In this document: piece by piece, positions 46,738 through 57,467 of the stretch
Layout: the number at the start of each line of letters is the position of its first letter
Numbering within the stretch: the first letter of the stretch is position 1
DNA from: Haberlea rhodopensis
Taxonomy: Eukaryota; Streptophyta; Magnoliopsida; Lamiales; Gesneriaceae
Direction: 5' to 3'
Length of the DNA: 64,000 nt
Assembly: GCA_907163345.1 (NCBI GenBank)
Contig: CAJQUN010000056.1
Coordinates: 1,488,001 to 1,552,000, forward strand
Position numbers and translations under genes: made by a program
Notes under the pieces: model-generated
What the model saw: only the letters and a program-made list of their open reading frames with translations
The model's database searches: none
What the model was told of the DNA's origin: nothing

Positions 46738-46900
46738 CGATATATGTGCACCACCTGATTCTATTGATGGGTGTAAATCACGGGCAGAAATAGACTCTAT
46801 AGGTTCATGTATATTGCGTATACCGCTTGACTCTGTCAAAAAGTTTATACCACAAGCAATTCTGTCTACCGGTGCATGTATGTCACATGCACCTCTAGAC
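46738..46900 (-). repeat. Palindrome cluster F inside transposase codons
   Basis: One good copy (about 46860-46892, CCGGTGCATGTATGTCACATG) and three worn ones upstream in the reading direction. In protein they give a repeated motif: GACDIHAPVDRI, GIRNIHEPIESI, ARDLHPSIES, then GGAHISTK. Confidence 0.75.
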
Positions 46901-47592
46901 ACAATCGGTAAACTACCAACACATTCATCAACATACCTCAACAATGAAGCATTACCATCAACAACATGCACTGTCAACAAGCAAAGATTGATCATCTTAC
47001 ACAACAAAAACATATTTCTCATATCAATCGCATTACTCAAACAACAATTAGGATGCCCATCGATTGAGTATTTGAAACAAAATTCATCGGCATTCATATC
47101 AGATCACTGAGCAGATGCACAACCTATTAAATCAATGAATTCGAAACCGGGATTAACATTCAAAACCAGTGTTTCCTCTCTAAATTTCAAAAGAATCATG
47201 ATTTCATTATCCATCATAATTAACGATAAAAATCTCAGGAAAATTTGATCAATTAACAGTTAATTGAATATTGGACAGATCGAACAATCTAAAATCAGAA
47301 AACTAATTAAAACACGATCGCAATCAGCTGCTCAATGAATTAGATGAAAAAAGTTTGGAAAACGATAATCGTTATGTTAGAAATATCAAATTTTCTATGA
47401 TGGATTTTATTGCTTGCAATAGGGGTAATTTAGTAATAAAAATAGACCAGTTAGATTAGGGTTTAATAAATTGGACTTATGTGAAATATGTTTTTCAAAA
47501 GATATATTTAGTTGAAAAGAAAATATTTTGCTAGATTTAATTGAAACAAGTTTTGAAAAGTGGTACCATTGTGTAATTTCCTCTATAATAAT

Positions 47593-48939
47593 CAGTGTGT
47601 TAGATTTGTGTGTTTTTTTTGGGCCATATAACTATAGTACGAGTACGACTAATGTATTTGAGTTTTCAAAAACAATGCACAAGATCATATCAAACAAATT
47701 CAACAATTCCATTACAAAAATTACATTTGGGTAGCATTTTTTACTACCCGAATGTGCCTGCCTTTTATGGGGCACCCGACGAAAATTTTCGGGTTGTATC
47801 GGATACCTGACTTTGGATCTTCGAAATTTAATATATACAATATATATTTAGAATATAAATACAAATTATTTAATAGTGTATATATATATGTATATATATA
47901 TTAAAAATAATAAAAATTTATATACAAGTCGGGTACTCGAGCCAATCGGATAGTGGTTTTAAACCCGTTCAACAAATAAAAAAATTTCCCTCACCAGATT
48001 TTTTTGTAATACCCGATCCGATTGGATTGTGTCAGGTGCCTGATACCCAATGCCATCCTATCCTCCATGAATTGTGATTGTTCAGTTAAGTTTTAACATA
48101 TTATTTGATTTTTTTGTGATTTATGATTTATGATTCTTAATGAGTAAGTTCTAATTTTAATCCGATCGTATCAAGGAACGATTCTTTAATCAGAAGTTTG
48201 AATTCGAATGTTGTAGGAATAAAATCATTATGTAAGAAGAACTGTCTTCTCATACATATAATTGGGCTGCTAGCTTATTTCTACAACACTAACATAATTC
48301 TCTTTAAAGCCATTTTCTTTACTACCAAGATATACCCAAAACTCCGCCAAAAATGGGTTCCAAACCCGAGTGAAGGAAGATGATTGAGTTAGATAGTCAG
48401 CTAACGTAAAATATTGACAAATTTCTTAAGTATGGATCGAGAATATCCATACAACTCCACTTAGTGGGAGGCTTGATTGACGCATTATCTAATTGAAGAA
48501 AAAATATTCAACACATTAAGCATGCCAATGCGTATGACAACCCACGAACCCACTAGTTTAACTAATCAGAGCAAACAGGTCAAATCATGTGCCAAGTCCA
48601 CACAACAAGACATACTAAATCGACTCATTAATTAAAGATAACTTTTAATATACAAAAGATACTTGAACTTTATGACTAATAAAGTTGCACTCACAAATAA
48701 AATAACATCCCTTCATCAAAGAATATTAAACCACACTTTATCATTACCTAACTGAGCTTAACTCAATCCATTCCTTAATCCCACTTGCAGTTGGTTCAAA
48801 GAGTCATTTCTCTTCGGAACTGTTCCATTTCCATTAAAGAACACAAAGTGCTGAAGAATTTATGATGTTAATAAAAATTCCATTAAATTTGAATATCAAA
48901 AGAATCAATAATTGACTCCGGTGAACTGTTGTATCTGTC
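47593..48939. other. Intergenic region with a possible small repeat
   Basis: No gene is seen. From about 47725 to 48060 the ends are rich in CGGGTA/TACCCG words around an AT-only centre (47830-47935), which may be a worn non-autonomous DNA element. I cannot define its ends. The remainder may include the 3' UTR of the SPL gene. Confidence 0.4.
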
Positions 48940-50739
48940 CTATTCAAGTGGTAGCAGCATGGCGGAAGGTTCCATTCCGAGCTTCACTTGGGTCGAATAT
49001 TTCTGATGTTCTACTCTTTGCAGATGAAATGACAATTGAAGTAAGTCAACAGTGTTTGTACCTTCGGGAGCGTCGGGTTCTTGCGAAAAAATATCTTGTT
49101 GAATATCTAAACCAATGGAGACACTAGCATCCAGAACCTCAGGGAGTATTTCTTGGCCAGCCCCTTTAGATGACTTGAAAACACTTGATGTAAAATTCTT
49201 TAACTTACTCTTGCTGAAGGACTCGGCAGAATTCTGGTTGATATGAAGGATTGAAGGTTGATTATCTAGAAAAATCAGAGGGCCAGCCATTGATACGTCT
49301 GCTGAATTGCTTGATAAGTTCAGTGATTGAGATGACAGAAGAGAGGGAGCGGGAGCACTGCTGGATTTCGAGTGCGCAGACACTTTTTGAACCGAGAATG
49401 GAGCATTTTTATGGAGAAGAGAGTTTGAAAGTGAAGGGCCGAATTTGTGATTCATTGGCTCACTACCAAAGAAACCAACTTGAAGCATTTTTGGGAAAAG
49501 AAATGGTGTCCTTGACAAGTCTGTTGCGAAAAATGAGGAACCTGCATTATAAATAACTTAGATAAACACTTCGGCCACAAATAGATGAAAACTTTGAGGC
49601 TTAGATTTTCTGCTATTACTACTTCCAAATAACAAAATAACCACAAGAAATGAATGAGAATCCGTATTTAAAGAGTGATTCGAGGCCATATAACAATCGT
49701 TACAAGAGCATAATGTAATATATTGTATACTCCTAAACAAAATTTTGATAATACTCGATTGAATTGATTGTCTTCATGCATAGGAATGCTAGATTAGTAT
49801 TGAACAAAATGCAAAAACATCAGAAACCTCTCTTATTTCTTTCCTATTGCAACTTATGGATTAGCACATCATGATTTTTGAACTTCTAATATGTAGAAAA
49901 GAAAAAGAAAGAAAAGTATACTTCTGCAGCATACCCAAGTGAGTATCCAACTGAGGCTTTCTCCGGCGTTCATTATGGCCCGCGAGGCGTTTGCGACAAC
50001 TGCGTTTACCTTCGTCAAACTCTTGAAGCAAATGAAACCTGCAATTCAAACGTTATTCCAAGTTCTACAAGGAAAATCCGGGCCAAACTTATAACACTAG
50101 GAAATAAAAGGTGAATTTCAACTCAAGTTTGTAACAAAACGAAGGAGAGAAGAGTCTCCACCTGCTGCATTTCTGACAAAATCTCTGCTGGATTCCATCA
50201 ACAATAACCACAGAAGCTTTAGAGTGAAAATCGCAGACTTTGTGCCTTTTGTGGTAATCCTTTGAAGAACACAAATCCTTATTACAATCAAGAACTTGGC
50301 AAACAGGAAACAGAGGCAGTGAATTTGATGTACGAGCTCGTTTTGCAGACATGGAATGCTCCAGAGAACACAGCACCGAGTTTTCAACACCAAATTGATA
50401 AGTGTTTCTATCTTTCCTAGCAGCCAACTTGTCATTCATGAAACTTGTAGGTACCAAGTTTTGATTATTGGCTGTCATGGCAGAAGTTGAGAATCTTGTG
50501 AAGTATCCTAAGTTTTCGGAACTTTTGTTACTAAAATTTGATTTCCTCATGATATCAGGTAAAATAGGCTCAATGCATTCCATGCTATCGGCTCTATTCC
50601 TAACTGGAACATAAAGTGGTTCAGTGTTCCATCTTTTCAATTGATTTCTACTCCTCGCATGAGCATCATCAAGCTGCAATTCTATATCATCTGTAAATTG
50701 CAGGCCCTTCCCCTGAATACCATAGTTTAATGATTCCAT
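48940..50739 (-). CDS. SBP-box transcription factor, SPL6-like (three exons)
   Basis: Plant-specific DNA-binding protein that recognises GTAC cores and acts in age and development programmes. Exons are 50739-50162, 50038-49935 and 49541-48940 (donors AGCAG/GTGGAG and TTGG/GTATGC; acceptors TTGCAG/GTTTC and ATGCAG/GTTCC), giving 427 residues. The first intron lies in the SBP box after CQKCS, its conserved place. The box spans about residues 146-220: CQVLDCNKDLC, YHKRHKVCDFH, RFCQKCSRFHLLQEFDEGKRSCRKRL, with the C3H and C2HC zinc ligands present and a basic nuclear signal (KRSCRKRLAGHNERRRK). The C-terminal part is Ser-rich, ends with a TVDLLQLSFHLQRVE stretch, and carries a miR156-type site. 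I assign SPL6-like from the leader (MESLNYGIQGKGL) and layout; the exact paralogue is not certain. Confidence 0.93.
49333..49352 (-). promoter_or_regulatory. miR156/157 target site in the SPL coding region
   Basis: The mRNA strand reads CCGCTCCCTCTCTTCTGTCA, against the usual SPL site GTGCTCTCTCTCTTCTGTCA. Thirteen bases opposite the miRNA 5' half are unchanged; three positions differ toward the other end. It encodes APSLLS where most targets encode ALSLLS. Confidence 0.75.
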
Positions 50740-52359
50740 CTCAGGATAAGATTGAAGCTTAATCCTGGAGGCGATTGCTTATTTTCTGAACACCAATAAA
50801 AAAACATAGAATTTATCCTCAATCTAAAAAACTAATGGACAGTATATGACATGAAAATTCAAGAAAATCTTATTATTTTAACTTACACACAGATCCCACC
50901 TGCATAAACTGATAACAAACAAATCAATGAGACTTACCGGCAGACCAAGGAGAGACATAAGCACCAAATGAGGGGGAAAAAAAAAAACCAAATTTCATAC
51001 CTACGACAGATTAATTCTCCTTTCCTCTACACTGACAGATCCCAATACCAAATCAAGAAATTCAAGTTGCTTATAAGGACCCTAAGCAATCACTTAGATA
51101 GCTTTTGATTTATGCCATCTTTATCTTTTCCTTTCATTGAACAACCAGTTTTCCCACCCAAATAACAGAATCCTTTGTTCATACCATAGCTTTTTTTAAT
51201 GAATAATCATATCAATAATAATCCAAGAAAGCTTTGCACTTGCATCAGAAAACCAAAAGAAGCAATCTCAAGAATCCCCCTTCGAGAAAATTGATAAGAA
51301 GTCAATAAACTAGACATACAAATTGCAAATTATAGTCAAAGATAAAATCTTGAACGAAGAATAACGAATATATGTGGGTGAAAACTTGAAAAACTAGCGT
51401 ACAAGTGTGTGTATTGTGTCAGGTTGCACCATAAGACGAAAGCGATGAGTTTACAAAACTCACCTCACGAACTGTGAAATAATTTGAGAAAGGAAAGTGA
51501 CACGATAAGGTAATGTACATTGAAATCATTTACTTAATATATTTTATTATTCTATTAATATAAAATATCACTCGACCGCAGGATACATAAGACCACCCGT
51601 GATTCGATAGTTCAAAATACAAAGATCTTTTGACCATAATCTTCTGGTTTGGTTACTATTTAAAAACCACAAATTACGATTACAATTAATCAACATTTAT
51701 GGTTATGATTCGACCCTTTATTTTTAAAAAAAAATAAATAAATATTATTAAAAATTGAAAAAGTGATTGAATGGTTTTTTTTTTTTATAAAAAATCATAA
51801 AATAACGTAAGGTAAATTAAATTCGAATAATCAAGATATGTAGGATATATATATTTGATTAATGCACATGTATAAATTTTATCATCTAATTTAGTTCAAC
51901 AACACAATTATAGTTCGGTGGAAAATTAATCATTAAAGTTGGCGGACCCAATATATTTTTTTAAATTATCTAAACTATAAACAAATTCATTTGATGAACG
52001 ACCTTCCAGCCGATCCAACCAAAGGTCAGCTACAATATTGCTCGTCATATAAAAAAAACCATTTTAAAATTTATATATTATTTTTTTATAAATTAATAAT
52101 ATCTATTCGATAATAATTTTTCTCCATCCCAACTTGCGCTAAAAGGATAAACTAAAATGTTCAAAAAAAAAAAAATAAGGATAAACTAATAATATGATAT
52201 TTTTCTGCTAATATTATTCAACTATATAGTACAATTCAACATAAATTAATATCTTACTAAAATTATTTGACATCACATTTTATAATTTGAATATTCTATT
52301 ACATGTTTTATTTCTTTCTAAAATTTAAATCTTATTGAATTTATAAATGTTGTTTATTC
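50740..52359. other. SPL upstream region and AT-rich spacer
   Basis: It should hold the SPL promoter. A minus-strand donor-like CCG/GTAAGTC near 50936 and an acceptor-like GTGTTCAG near 50788 suggest a 5' UTR intron. Nothing else is recognisable in the remainder, which is AT-rich. Confidence 0.4.
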
Positions 52360-52367
52360 ATCGTTTA

Positions 52368-52583
52368 ATTTTTTTTTATGACGAGGGAACCAACCCTTAC
52401 ATTGGGGTGCTTAATAAGTAAATCCTCGTACTGATACAGTAGCCTCAAACCACGATAATTAGGTAAACCATACTAGACAAGCCCGGTGCTATAGACTCGA
52501 AAAGTTGCAATAGAAATCAAACCCACGACCTTATAATCTAGAGTTTACACTGCTCCATCAACTCGTACACCCATTTAAGGGCT
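52368..52583 (-). mobile_element. tRNA-derived SINE
   Basis: The 216-bp unit is flanked by the 8-bp duplication ATCGTTTA (52360-52367 and 52584-52591). On the minus strand the head has an A-box-like GAGTTGATGGAGC and a B-box-like GGTCGTGGGTTTGATTTC. The tail ends GGTTCCCTCGTCATAAAAAAA. This is the usual layout of plant SINEs, which are copied by LINE enzymes. Confidence 0.82.
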
Positions 52584-52818
52584 ATCGTTTACTTTTCTAC
52601 ATGTTATCTACAACTTCACAATCTGTTATCCACAACTTCACAATCTGTAGGATTTAAATGTTACGTTGACACTTATTTTTCTAAATTTAGAATCTCAGTC
52701 ATCCCATCATTTTTGCTAGGATAATCTAAAATATAATTTGCAACCATTTTGTCATAACCAAAATTTTGATTTATTTAGGGAACTAGTTCATATTTAATTA
52801 ATTTTATTTGCAACAATC

Positions 52819-52854
<36 letters not shown>

Positions 52855-52901
52855 CACTATAATATAATAAATTATTAGTAATCATTTATACACAATAGGA
52901 T

Positions 52902-53242
52902 CAAACGTTTGCCACTTGATAAAAAACTATAGCCGATGGTAACGGAGCAACGCCAATTTTTAAATCTTATAGCAGCCTAAGCGTTACGCTTCGATCGCTC
53001 TCAAAGTATGGATAATTATTGCACTCCAAAAATCTCCCACGATAATAATTGCATTACCTTGTAATTCATGAGAATAAAAACGTGATCTTTACTCTGATAT
53101 CAATTGTAGGATAAATTGCTTGTCTCTTTACCCAAAGATATAGCTGTTGGTAATGGTAAAATTATAATATTTAAACCGTATAGCATCCCAAGCGCCACGC
53201 TTCTATCGCTCTCCAAACATGAATAATTATTTCACTCCAACA
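52902..53242 (-). mobile_element. TRIM-like miniature LTR element
   Basis: Two diverged terminal repeats (about 52902-53032 and 53105-53242) share GGATAA/GGATC, GCCTAAGCG-TTACGCTTCGATCGCTCTC / TCCCAAGCG-CCACGCTTCTATCGCTCTC and ATAATTATT.CACTCCAA. Between them, on the minus strand, are a tRNA-Met-type primer word (TTGATATCAGAGT) next to the right repeat and a purine tract GTGGGAGA next to the left one. About 340 bases, with no coding capacity. Confidence 0.68.
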
Positions 53243-53265
53243 CACTCGTAATATTCACTCATTTG

Positions 53266-53304
<39 letters not shown>

Positions 53305-53473
53305 TTCCACTTTGTGGGGTATATATAAGTACTGAAGAGTATGTAATATTGATGGAAATGATAAGATGCTACTCATTTTTTTTCTTCTACAGCATCAACA
53401 AAATTGATTTGTGATGATTAAAATTATGTATCGACCTAAATAATAAAGTGGTGCACTTTAATGATATTAATAT
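53243..53473. repeat. TA microsatellite and spacer
   Basis: A TA run at about 53268-53300, then AT-rich sequence up to the copia LTR. An earlier TA run is at about 52806-52851. No gene is seen. Confidence 0.7.
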
Positions 53474-54159
53474 TGACTTCCCTGTAAGGTGTTCGTTCCG
53501 CCTTGAACAGTCGATTGATAACCTGCAATCACAACAAGAAACCAATCACAGTATACAATTCACAAAGAACTATAAAACTGAAATCTAAACAAGAGTAAGG
53601 GAATTGGGCTCAGGTCGAGCAGGGTTTCCTTTCCACGTCGTCACCGGGGAACCAATGTATCGTAACCTAAGGTGGGAGACACACACACACTGTCCGAACA
53701 CTGCCCGAGCACTTAGCATAGGCGATGGACGAAAAACACAGCAGGGAATTGCACACACACTGAGGTTACACCAAGGAAGGAGAAGGGCAACACAGAGCAC
53801 TACACAACCAAGCACACTTAGCACAACCACGGCTAACAGCAGGGCAAAAGCTCAAGCCACAAATCCGAACACACCAGCCAACAGCGACGCAAAGGGGGGA
53901 AGCGAAAATACACAAAGGATTTCAGGCTTCTAACTTACCTCATCATGGAACAAGACCATGATTAATAGCAGCGAGGAAGACGAAGGGAAGGGGAGCAAGT
54001 CCCAAGGAACGCGGTCAACCAGCCAACCGAGGAGACGCATGAAGGCGAGAAGAATGAAGAAGCAAGTGAAGAGACAATCTGGAATGTGTAGTAAAACAAA
54101 GGGGCTTTGGAAAAAATAAGAAGGCCAAAGCCCAATCAGGTAATGGGTCAAACCCAACA
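53474..54159 (-). repeat. Probable 3' LTR of the copia element
   Basis: The inner edge is clear: on the minus strand a purine-rich AAGATGGAGATT is followed at once by TGTTGGGTTTGACC. The outer edge, set at TGACTTCC (53474), is a guess because the partner LTR is outside the window. Confidence 0.6.
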
Positions 54160-54409
54160 AATCTCCATCTTGGCACAATACCGGCTCCACCTCAACGTAA
54201 AGAAAACCCTATAGATGACTCATCATCGCCCAAAGGGTCCCCACAACACACAGAGTATTGTGTGGACCAAAATTCCTGTCATAGCACAAAGCACAGACAA
54301 AGAACACAGACAATAACCAACACAAAGAGGTTAAAGTCAATAATCGGGGTAACAATTCTATAACACGCACAAAGCAGTTATAGACCACAACACAGTCAGT
54401 AATATTAAT
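54160..54409 (-). other. Copia 3' untranslated segment
   Basis: Non-coding sequence between the end of RNase H and the 3' LTR. It ends with the purine-rich AAGATGGAGATT. No other feature is seen. Confidence 0.6.
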
Positions 54410-55803
54410 CAATCACCTGTATCAAAATTCAAAATTTTTAGACATGATTGCAATTTAGAAATAGGTAAACACTTAGTTCACATATCAGCAGGATTATATT
54501 CAGAAGGAATTTTTTCAAGATTAACGAACCCTTTAGTCACTACATCCCTAATGTAATGAAATCTAACATCAATATGCTTAGTGCGATCATGAAAAACAGG
54601 ATTCTTACACAGTTAAATGCCGGACTGAGAATCAGAAAATACCTCTACCTTACCTTCGAGCAAGTTAAGTTCAGAGATCAAACCTTTCAGCCAGACAACT
54701 TCCTTCAAAGCTTCTGTTACAGCAACATATTCTGATTCCGTTGTCGACAAGGCAACGATATGCTGCAGCTGCGATTTCCAACTTATACATGCTCCACATA
54801 AAATAAAAACATATGAAGTAGTAGATTTTCTATTGTCCTTATCATTAGCATAATTAGAATCAACATAACCTTTCAACTTGATACCATCAGCATATTTAGA
54901 AAAACATAAGCCATAATGCATAGAGTTTTTCAAATATCGTAACTACCATTTAACAGCATTCCAATGTACCACACTAGGATTAGACATATATCTACTTAAG
55001 CAGCTAACAACATAAGCAATGTCAGGTCTAGTGCTAACCATCAAATACATTATAGAACCAATTGCATTTGAATACGGTACATTTTTCATGGCATCAAAAT
55101 CAACATCAGTTTTGGGACTTTGATCTTTACTTAGCACAAAATGAGCAGCTAAGGGCATGTTAACAGGTTTGGCATCAAACATGGAAAATTTCTTTAAAAT
55201 TTTCTCTACATAAGAAGTTTGCTTTAACCAGAGAGTAGATTCCTTTCTATCTCTAACAATGTCCATGCCTAGGATTCTACTAGCATCACCTAAGAACTTC
55301 ATATCAAATTTATCACTTAAACAGTTCTTGATATGCTCAATGGATTTCAGACAAGGGCTAGCAATCAACATGTCATCCACGTACATCAACAAGAAAACAG
55401 GCACTGACATTTTATCCTTAAAATACAAGCAATGATCAAAAGAGCTTCTTTTAAATTTTAAGGTAAGCATGCATTCATCAAACTTCTTATTCCATTGCCT
55501 AGGTGACTGCTTTAGGCCTTACAAAGATTTATTAAGCAAACAAACGTGATTAGGATTCTTTGAGTCAACAAAACCATCAGGTTGTTTTATGTAAATCTTT
55601 TCATCTAAGTCACCATGCAAAAAAGCGGTTTTAACATCCATCTGTTTAAGTTCCCAATTAAAGTGAGCAACAAGTGATAATAAAATTCTCACAGTAGTAA
55701 ACTTAACAACAGGAGCAAAGATTTCAGTATAGTCAATACCCTCTCTTTGAGTAAAACCTTTTGCAACTAGCCTAGCTTTATATCTAACAGAATCAGCTTC
55801 ATT
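54410..55803 (-). pseudogene. Copia reverse transcriptase and RNase H, 3' part
   Basis: From 55803 down: VRYKARLVAKGFTQREGIDY, EIFAPVVK, QMDVKTAFLHGDLDEKIYI, then the active site LMYVDDMLIAS, LGMDIV and TRPDIAYVVS. RNase H follows with VDSNYANDKDNRKSTTSYVF, WKSQLQHIVALSTTESEYVA, FSDSQSGI and DVRFHYIRD. Stops fall after CLLNKSL (near 55520), after HWNAVKW (near 54944), after SQSGI (near 54615) and at DM*TK (near 54483). The 75 bases at 55729-55803 are repeated at 61417-61491 on the other side of the insertion. Confidence 0.9.
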
Positions 55804-55965
55804 GATTGTCATAGTTGAGATTGGGATGATCACTCCAACTTGAGTTGTATGCACTTTGTCCAATCCCTACGCCAAGTTGTTGCACAAGAAAGGGAAAGAA
55901 AAAAAATAAACAGAAAATATTAACACAAAAATATACAACGCCTCCCCGGCAACGGCGCCAAAATT

Positions 55966-57467
55966 TGGTAGTGCGCTTATCGTGTACGCCCAAATTAACC
56001 CCACTCAATCCTCAAGATTGATAGCAATAATGTAGTAGCGTGAGTAGGGATCGATCCCACGAGGAGGTGTGAATCTTTGTGTTAATGAAAATCAAAACAA
56101 AAGAATAATAAAGGATGGGGTTGTTAGGTTGAATTATACTAATTAAAATTAAAACTAAAGATTAACTAATGAAAGCGATTCTTGGTATCGGTCGACTCTA
56201 CCTTGGATATTATCATCTATTTCATCGATTCACAAAAGACTCAATTTTACTTGAATATTCATCAATTGGAAATCTAATTCCTCCCTCACCTTATTCATAG
56301 TCAATTAGTCCAAGCGTTCTAATTTAACTTTCACCAATCAATCAATCTCTATATGCATATTCAAGATTAAAATCATGACATCATTCAAAACTAGTGAGCG
56401 ATGAATCTAAACAACATAAACACAAGCGGTTTATATAATTTAGTCAATGGTTTTCTCTAAGAATTTAATAACACCAACAGCAGGCAATTATCGATCTTAG
56501 TTGCTTCTTCAATTAGATTACTCAAACAATCTCTTATTTGATATCCAATTAGCAATAGATTATATGCAAGTTACTAGGTTGTCAATCCAATAAACAAACA
56601 TCAATCATATCAACAAAATCAGAAAAACAATTAATTCAATAAAATCGATAAACAAAAGCGTATGAATCTCCCCAAGATAAATAAATCCAAGGTTTTGTCT
56701 TCCTCAACCAAGAATTAAGACTAGCTACACATAATTAAAACAAAACTATAAATAAAAACAAGGGAAAGAAAACTAATCCGATCTCCGCTCGTCGAGGTGT
56801 CACTCCCGCCTTCGCTTCGATCTTCGTAAACGTTCTTCAACAAAATTGAAAAGAAAATATAAAACTAGTCTAAAATTATTCTACCCTAACTATCTAGATG
56901 TTTAAAGGTCTGATTTTCGTGCATATATGTATAGGGAGGTTGATGGAGTAGGTTCGAATCCATGTGGGAAGGAAAGAAATCAAGTTTTTACACTTTCCAA
57001 AAGTCTTCTGGCGTAAATACGCGTAGAATGGCGTAGCTACGCCTACAGATGCCGTAGCATTGGCGTAAATACGCCTAATAATGGCGTAATTACGCCTGTC
57101 ATCAAATGTTCAGGCGAGTTTCGTATTTTGGCCGTAACGTTCTCGTCCGAACTCCGAATTTGATGAATCAGCTGTCCACGCGAAGATAACTCAAAGTTCT
57201 ACAACTTGTCTATGGACCACATTTCCAAAACATGGCTCGAACATATAGAAATTTGAGGAGAAAGGAGCAACACGTGTCTTGGATTCTGATTTTTTCCTCT
57301 TTTCTTCAACTTTATTGATTCTTTCATCATTTTAGCTTGATTTCTTCACCTTTCCCTACATTTACACAAATATACGATTAGGTAGCATATGTATCAATTT
57401 ATCCATCAAAATATACCAAATCGTAGACAATTAAGCGCAATAAATTTGTCTATTTCTAGTCACATCA
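55966..57467 (-). repeat. 3' LTR of the gag-only Athila-type element
   Basis: 1502 bases, nearly identical to 59917-61416. It contains the GGCGTA..TACGCC palindromes at 57010-57097. Confidence 0.93.

Larger units (their letters stand above)
44462..47217 (-). pseudogene. MULE transposase (mudrA-like) with SWIM zinc finger
   Basis: Exon 1 runs 47217-45951 and exon 2 starts at 45542 (donor ATCAAG/GTAAGA, acceptor TTGTAG/GG). The N-terminus has a PB1-like segment (MMDNEIMILLKFREETL, FCFKYSIDGHPNCCL). Then come the Mutator DNA-binding part (VAECSRKHVDGCGWFVSA, HMCGLRV, SARSVMELMKKDYGLDI) and the DDE core, with D in MLFLDGTFLKS and the next D in YISDRNVGL. A SWIM finger CTC...CPH follows near 44810-44850. 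It would bind the TIRs and move the element. Breaks: an in-frame TGA at 47104-47106 and a frameshift in a T run near 45363 between FGPSPKHFF and YHLKCNLRDRY. Residues encoded by about 46900-46740 are decayed palindrome copies. Confidence 0.87.
37949..47583. mobile_element. Mutator-like element (ULP1-carrying MULE), 9.6 kb
   Basis: A 9-bp target duplication TATAATAAT flanks the unit exactly (37940-37948 and 47584-47592), the size expected for MULEs. The left end starts GGGAAAATTTCGGGCCGGTA; the right end read inward starts GAGGAAATTACACAATGGTA. Further in, both sides share TTTCA..TAAGTCC and ATTACTAAATTACCC in inverted orientation. The TIRs are therefore long but imperfect. It holds two convergent genes, a ULP1-like protease (plus) and a MULE transposase (minus), plus a family of short palindromes restricted to the element. 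Both genes are broken. ULP1-bearing MULEs are known from plants (Kaonashi-type). Confidence 0.9.

Noticed and set aside
38543..46900. CRISPR array
   Set aside because: The palindromes are unevenly spaced, lie in plant introns, have no constant-length spacers and have no cas genes nearby.
47725..48060. Complete non-autonomous element with CGGGTA-rich ends
   Set aside because: The two ends do not align well enough to define TIRs, so it is only mentioned as a possible remnant.
53604..53933. Frames on both strands at 53.6-54.2 kb
   Set aside because: They lie in the copia LTR, have low complexity or membrane-like composition by chance, and no known domain.
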